Below are positions 59,602 through 64,000 of a stretch of 64,000 nt of DNA, piece by piece. The notes under the pieces were generated by a model that worked only from the letters and a program-made list of their open reading frames with translations, was not told the origin of the DNA and searched no databases. Source of the stretch: B25-G16 sp964549945 (GTDB lineage: Bacteria; Desulfobacterota; DSM-4660; Desulfatiglandales; B25-G16); assembly GCA_964549945.1 (NCBI GenBank), contig CAZJXD010000011.1:1-64000 (forward strand), given 5' to 3'. Position 1 is the stretch's first letter. Each line of letters begins with the position of its first letter. The position numbers and the translations under genes are program-made.

Positions 59602-60971
59602 TCCAGATCCTCGAATAAAGGGTTAACCTTGACAATGCCACTTACCGCCATTGCCAGGGCTACAATTTCGTCAATCTTCTGTGTGGATTTCTCCTTTACT
59701 ATCCTGATTCCCCGCCCGGTCTCTTTTCCTATGGCGCAGGTGGCCTCAAAGCGCATATCCTTGCAGGAATACAAAACGATATTCCCGTATTCCACGAGGT
59801 CATAAATGGCCTGCCCGCATTCCGTTAGGTTGCCTATGGTCTGGGGGTATTCGGTCATAGGCAAGCCTTTCTTTTTTAAAGTAGTCGCGCTTCTGTGGAA
59901 TTGATAAGGATCGTAAAATACAGATTGTAAAGAATACCCCCGGTGAAGCTCACGAAGGTACTTTTCCATAGTCTCTTCAAGGTCCATGGGCTCCTCTGCC
60001 GTGGGTTGCCAGAACCTCTTAGGGCCTAACTTCACTTTGCCGTTATCTCGATAAACAGAAACCACTGCGCTCCTGTCTTTCTTTACAGAGGCATCTACCC
60101 CGACATAGAGATGAATCGATTTATCCGGCAAGGGAGGCGAATGCTCGGGGTGAACACAAGCATCCCATTTATCCATATCAAACATGCTGGATTCACTTGA
60201 TACCCACCTGTTTTCATGCAACCTTAGATAGGTATTAAACCGCAACTGGGTCTTTTGACTTTCGTAATACTCCGGGATCTGCCAGGGCATACGGTGTTCA
60301 TGGTCCCAGTAAACGAAAAGCTGCCCTTTGGCATAACAGGGCAGGTCTTCCCCTAAAGGTCTTCTCACGCCTTCCCTGACATCCCCCTCTTCAGTAAAAA
60401 TTTCATGGTAGAGCTCTTCAAGGAGCTCTGATTCGCCTTCAAATCCCGCGTAGGTAGTTATCAATCGAATGCTGTTTTTCCGAGTAGGAACTGGGGTAAG
60501 CTCTTCATATAATCTGCGGTCCCGTTCTGAGGTAAAACCCCACAATTCATCCCAGAGGGTTAGGCCGTGGTTACTTCCGGCCTCCCCTGCGAAGTCGTTA
60601 GGGATTGCGAGTATACTCGAACCATTCCTGAGAATGATCTGATTTCCGGTGATAGTCAGAACTTCATTCAACAATACCGGATCACTCTGAATGATCTGCT
60701 TTAGTCTTCTGAATCCACGGGAAATAGCCTGATCTCGTTTGTTTGCAACCGTTATAATCTCATTAGGAGGCTCTACATTGTAGGCCCAATACCCCATGAC
60801 ATCGCTGTTAATCTCCGTCTTTCCTGATTTCTTTGGGGCGGAATAGATAATCACTTGGTAGGGTAGCTTTCCTTCAGAATCGAACGTAAAACAATGGTCA
60901 AGGATAAGCTTCTGAAGAGGCTCAAGCCTGATCTTAACAAAATGCTCTATCCACTGGGTAAGGGGGATCAT
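59598..60971 (-). CDS. Phage terminase large subunit
   Basis: 457-residue packaging motor. Walker A is YSAPKKSGKTE near residues 43-53, the adenine/coupling region EIITVANKRDQA follows, and Walker B is LTLWDELWGF near residue 137. The C-terminal nuclease starts at LYVGVDASVKKDRSA near residue 289, with the second acidic site in the VFYDPYQFH segment. It would package DNA into a head. Its start overlaps the 158-residue gene by four bases. No following portal or capsid genes were found. Confidence 0.93.
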   Translation of the reverse strand: MIPLTQWIEHFVKIRLEPLQKLILDHCFTFDSEGKLPYQVIIYSAPKKSGKTEINSDVMGYWAYNVEPPNEIITVANKRDQAISRGFRRLKQIIQSDPVLLNEVLTITGNQIILRNGSSILAIPNDFAGEAGSNHGLTLWDELWGFTSERDRRLYEELTPVPTRKNSIRLITTYAGFEGESELLEELYHEIFTEEGDVREGVRRPLGEDLPCYAKGQLFVYWDHEHRMPWQIPEYYESQKTQLRFNTYLRLHENRWVSSESSMFDMDKWDACVHPEHSPPLPDKSIHLYVGVDASVKKDRSAVVSVYRDNGKVKLGPKRFWQPTAEEPMDLEETMEKYLRELHRGYSLQSVFYDPYQFHRSATTLKKKGLPMTEYPQTIGNLTECGQAIYDLVEYGNIVLYSCKDMRFEATCAIGKETGRGIRIVKEKSTQKIDEIVALAMAVSGIVKVNPLFEDLE

Positions 60972-61444
60972 AACGTCTTACCCCCTTGCAACGCTCTCAC
61001 CGTTTTTTCATAACTCGGTATGGCGGGTTTCTTCTTAATGGCAAACAATGCCTCAATGTCTCGTCTTAAACTCTCGCTATAGGTCGTAAAACCCCGGCCA
61101 AGACACGGGAGGAGCTCTCCCTTGCTATTCAAAACATCAATCTGCTTATCGACATATTTCCCAATTTGTAAAATGACGATGAGTTTTGACCGGATAGAGT
61201 CAAGTAAAAGGGATTGCGCTGCGGTGAGATTTTCACGGCCTCCGAGATCATCTGCGAGATTTTTCATAACGACTGCCAATTGCTTGCCTTCCGTAGTTCT
61301 TTTATCCGAGTATCGTTGACGGATCTGAGAACTGTATGCGCCATGCTTCAGATTGCCTCCCTCGGGGTGATCCTGCCACCATTTCGCTAAATTCCGGGCA
61401 CCGGCCTCTGCCTTTTCCTTGCTATATTTTCTCTTTTTAGCCAC
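60968..61444 (-). CDS. Terminase small-subunit-like protein
   Basis: 158 residues with a basic start (AKKRKYSKEKAEAGARNLAK), GGNLKHGAYSSQIRQR near residue 33 and helical remainder. Short proteins with the KHGAYS motif precede terminases in many phages and probably bind DNA at the packaging site. Four-base overlap with the large-subunit gene supports the pairing. Confidence 0.78.
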   Translation of the reverse strand: MAKKRKYSKEKAEAGARNLAKWWQDHPEGGNLKHGAYSSQIRQRYSDKRTTEGKQLAVVMKNLADDLGGRENLTAAQSLLLDSIRSKLIVILQIGKYVDKQIDVLNSKGELLPCLGRGFTTYSESLRRDIEALFAIKKKPAIPSYEKTVRALQGGKTL

Positions 61445-61691
61445 TCGTTACTTTCCTCTCCGCGATAAATCGGTCTAAATCAAGACGGTCAATCCATCGT
61501 TTTCTTCGGTCACGTTTATCTTGCCTCGGCTCAGGTCCTAACCGAATTACAGGGAAAAAACCGAGTCCAATCAGTTCCTCAAGAAGGTCTCCGCTACATG
61601 AGAGATACTTGCATGCCCCCTTAAGAGATAGGAGGCGTACTGGATGTTGAATCCAGGAATCTCTATTTAACTTACTGTTTTCCTTGACCAT
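61437..61691 (-). CDS. Excisionase/MerR-like small DNA-binding protein
   Basis: 84 residues containing a winged helix-turn-helix-like pattern (LKGACKYLSCSGDLLEELIG, then GFFPVIRLG and RKRWIDRLDLDRFI), as in excisionase-family proteins that read a DNA site and carry the RWID/LDxFI end. It precedes the terminase pair with an 8-base overlap. Could control packaging or excision. Confidence 0.68.
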   Translation of the reverse strand: MVKENSKLNRDSWIQHPVRLLSLKGACKYLSCSGDLLEELIGLGFFPVIRLGPEPRQDKRDRRKRWIDRLDLDRFIAERKVTSG

Positions 61692-61733
61692 TTTTAGCAG
61701 TGTAACCCGGTATTTGGTGACACTATATTCTCA

Positions 61734-61805
61734 CTATTAGGAATCATTACTGATAAGTGACCTTTACTCATTTGGCTATCCTATTAGGAATCATTACTAA
61801 TAAGT
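61734..61805. repeat. Pair of 25-bp direct repeats
   Basis: CTATTAGGAATCATTACTGATAAGT-like units at 61734-61758 and 61781-61805 differ at one base (TGATAAG versus TAATAAG). They lie in the 152-bp gap between the excisionase-like gene and the 70-residue gene. They look like two binding sites for a phage replication or regulator protein. Confidence 0.6.
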
Positions 61806-61843
61806 AAAAGGATAAAGGGCATTTTTGAGTGTTCATTAATTGG

Positions 61844-62056
61844 CTACCCTTTCGTCCTCTTTTGGATGCTCCGTTTACCATGCTTCATCTTATGGCCACT
61901 TACCCGTGCCCCTCTTCCTTCCCGCCATGCTCTTCTTATAAATATCCCTTGTATGATTAACTTTTCCCTGGGGATAGAAAGATCACACCCCCTTAAAAGG
62001 GCATCTTCCATAGGCCGTACATAATCCTCTAAGTTGATGATATTTCTTTTTTTCAT
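61844..62056 (-). CDS. Small basic phage protein
   Basis: 70 residues with strongly basic end (GARVSGHKMKHGKRSIQKR) and an RAWREGR segment. It lies directly downstream of the iteron-like region at 62084-62140, which its promoter must overlap. Not recognised; may bind nucleic acid. Confidence 0.55.
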   Translation of the reverse strand: MKKRNIINLEDYVRPMEDALLRGCDLSIPREKLIIQGIFIRRAWREGRGARVSGHKMKHGKRSIQKRTKG

Positions 62057-62083
62057 CTTTTTATTAATACGCGCGTACTTATG

Positions 62084-62140
62084 TGTTAGAAGTTAACATC
62101 AAATTGTTAACATTTGTTACCATTGTTATCTTTTGTTAAC
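62084..62140. repeat. Phased TGTTA(N)C iteron-like array
   Basis: Four copies of TGTTA(A/C/T)C start at 62105, 62115, 62124 and 62134, spaced 10, 9 and 10 bases, one per DNA turn. Weaker copies lie at 62084 and 62091, and another at 62179. The surrounding sequence is very AT-rich. Beside the DnaB/RecA-like ATPase gene, this looks like a replication origin or a cooperative operator. Confidence 0.6.
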
Positions 62141-62187
62141 TTTCTGTATATCATCAACGATTTCATATAGTTACTCAATGTTAACAC

Positions 62188-63297
62188 CTATTTTTCTGGC
62201 AAACTCCATCTATCCTTTTGAATGAACTTGGCTCCCTTTACTAAATCGAAATGTATTTCAAGGCCGTTAGGATTCTTTGCTGTGGCCCATGTTTTGGCTT
62301 TTACGAGCTTCAATTTCTTTGAATCCATGGCTATATAAAGAGAAGGTTTTTCTAGGCTGCGCTGGCCCCCTAATCCCGCGTCAACACCTGGATTCTTTTG
62401 AAGGCCCACCAAAGCAATACCACCATTTAGCTTTTTGTGGATCTCTGCAAGGTGTTGAGCCACTAGGTAAAACTCGGTGTGCAGCTCTAAGTAATCTACT
62501 ACTGTTATATTGCCTCGCCCTGGCAGTACATGATCGCTGAAATTCTCATAACAGGGATAGGCTTTAAAGGTCCAATCGCTTAGAGGTATGGGGGGGTCAA
62601 CCTCTTCAAATTTCGATAATCGCTCATGTAAGGCGATATCGCTCATTTCGCTAGTAAGGTATTTGATAGTATAGGCGTGCATATTTTGTTCGATGAAATT
62701 TAGCATGAAAGCCGTCTTGCCTGAATTGACGGCCCCAGCTATCACGATAATGCTACCCGGTAGGATCTTCGCATATTTCTCGATACCAAAAGGAAATCTC
62801 AAGTTAACAAGGCCGGTCTGTGGATTCTGAAAATTAAGCTCTGTTAGTTCACCATCGATCTTTCTCCAATGGCCTGAAAGCCGCCCGTCCTTCGTTATGA
62901 GCCCTTCGATTACGAATCGATTAAGATAAACAGAAACAATGGCTCTTTTATCCTTATCAATCGCAAGCTCGTTTATGATATCCGCGTTCCTGAACGTCCC
63001 GGATTGTATCTGAATCCAAGCTCTCATTTTTGCTGCAAGGCTTAACTCCTCAGACGTAGGCAGGCCCCATTTTCGCCGGAAATTGTCAACCTCTTGCTGA
63101 ATCTGCTTCTCTGAGAATTGCCGGGTCATGCGGAGGTGTTCTTCGTAAGCCTGGGCGGATTGCTCATGGTCCTCGATGCTGGCCTTACTCCCGGTAGGTG
63201 CTTCTTTGAGCTTCTTGACTGTGGCCTCTAGATCTTCAATGTCAATCTTACCTTTGCCCTGCGGCTTCTCTATCTCTTTCATTGCCTTCACCTGCAT
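62188..63297 (-). CDS. DnaB/RecA-like phage ATPase (helicase-type)
   Basis: 369 residues. Walker A GAVNSGKTAFMLNFIEQN lies near residue 184, then DVTVVDYLE-like ITVVDYLELH near 255 as Walker B, and a QRSLEKPSLYIAMDSKKLKL segment near 310 equivalent to the DnaB arginine/loop region. The N-terminal 170 residues have no motif I know. It may be a replicative helicase or its loader. Its C-terminal end lies right by the iteron-like repeats. Confidence 0.78.
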   Translation of the reverse strand: MQVKAMKEIEKPQGKGKIDIEDLEATVKKLKEAPTGSKASIEDHEQSAQAYEEHLRMTRQFSEKQIQQEVDNFRRKWGLPTSEELSLAAKMRAWIQIQSGTFRNADIINELAIDKDKRAIVSVYLNRFVIEGLITKDGRLSGHWRKIDGELTELNFQNPQTGLVNLRFPFGIEKYAKILPGSIIVIAGAVNSGKTAFMLNFIEQNMHAYTIKYLTSEMSDIALHERLSKFEEVDPPIPLSDWTFKAYPCYENFSDHVLPGRGNITVVDYLELHTEFYLVAQHLAEIHKKLNGGIALVGLQKNPGVDAGLGGQRSLEKPSLYIAMDSKKLKLVKAKTWATAKNPNGLEIHFDLVKGAKFIQKDRWSLPEK

Positions 63298-63376
63298 TCT
63301 CTTCCCTCTCCCGCTCTACCCCCAATTCCTGTATTATTTCTTTGAGGACCTCGCTTATATGAACCAGTTCGCTCAT
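63248..63376 (-). CDS. 42-residue hypothetical coupling gene
   Basis: A very small open frame, MSELVHISEVLKEIIQELG and an acidic/basic tail. Its ATG overlaps the stop of the MerR-like gene (TAATG at 63374-63378), and it overlaps the start of the ATPase gene by 50 bases. Tight overlap suggests it is real, though no function can be inferred. Confidence 0.5.
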   Translation of the reverse strand: MSELVHISEVLKEIIQELGVEREREENAGEGNERDREAAGQR

Positions 63377-63570
63377 TATTTTGCCTTCGCCTCCGTCAAC
63401 TGTTCTCTACGTTCTTTCAATCGAAGCACTTCAGAAAGATGGAATACTCGAAAGCCACGATAATCTCTCTTTGCCCGCAATAAGCCTCGGCGTTCCCAGC
63501 GTCTCACGCTCTCAGGGTGGGCCTTGAGTAGTTGCGCGGCTTCGGAAACTAAGAGCATGGTCTTAATCAT
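63376..63570 (-). CDS. MerR-like helix-turn-helix protein
   Basis: 64 residues with an HTH typical of MerR/excisionase proteins: LLVSEAAQLLKAHPESVRRW, then ERRGLLRAKRDYRGFRVF. The ATG at 63570 has GGAGG five bases before it; a TTG at 63585 is open but lies in that ribosome-binding site. It probably regulates the replication genes that follow, or acts as an excisionase. Confidence 0.78.
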   Translation of the reverse strand: MIKTMLLVSEAAQLLKAHPESVRRWERRGLLRAKRDYRGFRVFHLSEVLRLKERREQLTEAKAK

Positions 63571-63645
63571 AAGATCCTCCCTCAAAACTTTTCAGTTTGT
63601 TTAAAACTGTAATAAGCAGTCTAGGGGAAAAAATGGAAAAAATAA

Positions 63646-63687
63646 AAGGACTTAACTTCTCCTTAACTAGAAGGGGTTAAGTCCTTA
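63646..63687 (-). terminator. Intrinsic terminator of the edge gene
   Basis: Minus-strand stem AAGGACTTAAC pairs with GTTAAGTCCTT (63646-63656 with 63677-63687), perfect 11 bp. On the minus strand it is followed by TTTATTTTTTCC. It ends the transcript of the partial gene that runs in from the right. Confidence 0.75.
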
Positions 63688-63711
63688 ATAGTGAGAAATA
63701 TTCTGGAATGT

Positions 63712-64000
63712 TATTTTTTGCGAGAATACCGTTTAATGTCTTGAACTAAGGCTTCATCGCTATGGGGAGGATAACCTAATGTGGAGATGATTTGATTTAC
63801 CAGCTTAAAAAATAGACTAGGGGATGTTCCGGTGTCTTGGTTGTAAGAAATTGTGGGCTTTCTGCCTTTTACTTTCTCATAGATGTCCGCTGCTTCCCTG
63901 ACAAGATTTTTAAGCGCAAAATCTGTACGATTTCCGCCTTTATCAACCCCGACATCGACAAGTGCAAGTGTGGCTACTCTTTTAAAGGTATTTGCTAAAC
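63712..64000 (-). CDS. Hypothetical protein, N-terminus beyond the window
   Basis: The minus-strand frame from the window edge runs to a TAA at 63712, giving about 95 residues. Visible segments include KRVATLALVDVGVDKGGN near the edge, YNQDTGTSPSLFFKLVNQII and IKRYSRKK at the end. No domain is recognised. A hairpin terminator follows. Confidence 0.65.

Larger units (their letters stand above)
52451..64000. mobile_element. Integrated phage or phage satellite in selC (left end)
   Basis: From the integrase next to selC to the window edge the genes are phage-like: integrase, small DNA-binding proteins, terminase large subunit with its partner, an excisionase-like protein, MerR-like protein and a DnaB/RecA-like ATPase, plus short proteins of unknown function. 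Most are transcribed on the minus strand. No portal, capsid, protease or tail gene is seen between terminase and integrase. The right end is outside the window. Confidence 0.88.

Noticed and set aside
61734..62140. A CRISPR array
   Set aside because: There are only two 25-bp units and short iterons. There is no regular repeat-spacer pattern and no cas gene.

Overview
The window looks like chromosomal DNA of an anaerobic, acid- and acyl-CoA-degrading bacterium. It is most likely a Desulfobacterota (deltaproteobacterial) sulfate reducer or syntroph. This is inferred from a ferredoxin-dependent 2-oxoacid oxidoreductase, two tripartite (TRAP) uptake systems, a two-subunit B12 acyl-CoA mutase, a DUF4911 gene beside miaB, and a selenocysteine tRNA. 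No rRNA or ribosomal operon is present to fix the taxon.

Layout. (1) 1-18285, minus strand: a catabolic block. It reads, from its promoter side, enoyl-CoA hydratase, a dead hydrolase-like gene, a 3-ketoacyl synthase/HMG-CoA-synthase-like protein fused to a DUF35 domain, thiolase, 3-hydroxyacyl-CoA dehydrogenase, two broken gene pieces, a D-cysteine desulfhydrase-like PLP enzyme, succinyl-CoA-ligase-like SucCD, a CitE-like lyase, a ferredoxin, MmgE/PrpD, a three-gene succinate dehydrogenase/fumarate reductase with a fused membrane anchor, a DapA-like aldolase, and a TAXI-TRAP transporter. (2) 18286-18586: a divergent promoter region with a matching inverted-repeat operator on each side. (3) 18587-33884, plus strand: four-gene 2-oxoacid:ferredoxin oxidoreductase, an opine-dehydrogenase pseudogene, a DctPQM TRAP transporter with an M19 dipeptidase, a TetR regulator, and MeaB plus a two-subunit B12 mutase whose substrate pocket differs from methylmalonyl-CoA mutase. 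An IS200-type element follows, and a remnant of the same kind lies upstream of the TetR gene. (4) 34874-38504: a ParB-like protein and a spore-photoproduct-lyase-like radical SAM protein separated by a 189-bp palindromic element, then 3-hydroxybutyryl-CoA dehydrogenase and a 29-residue basic protein. (5) 38627-52123: housekeeping and signalling genes (GGDEF response regulator, miaB, NAD kinase, P-loop kinase plus APH-like kinase, purine nucleoside phosphorylase plus an MTA/SAH deaminase, P1 peptidase, class III cyclase, ABC-ATPase, gpmA). (6) 52353-52450: tRNA-Sec (selC). (7) 52451-64000: an integrated phage or phage satellite whose integrase abuts the 3' end of selC. It carries large terminase, a DnaB/RecA-like ATPase, small DNA-binding proteins, promoter-operator regions and iteron-like repeats, but no recognisable portal, capsid or tail gene within the window.

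How the genes fit together. Regions 1-3 together can import organic acids (two TRAP systems), activate and beta-oxidise acyl-CoAs (hydratase, dehydrogenase, thiolase), rearrange a branched acyl-CoA (B12 mutase with MeaB), and pass electrons to ferredoxin and quinone (2-oxoacid oxidoreductase, Sdh-like complex). The actual substrate is not readable from sequence. Several pseudogenes in these operons show that the pathway has been rearranged recently. The best candidates for undescribed biology are the divergent B12 mutase, the triad-less HMG-CoA-synthase-like/DUF35 fusion with its thiolase, and the selC-integrated terminase-bearing element.
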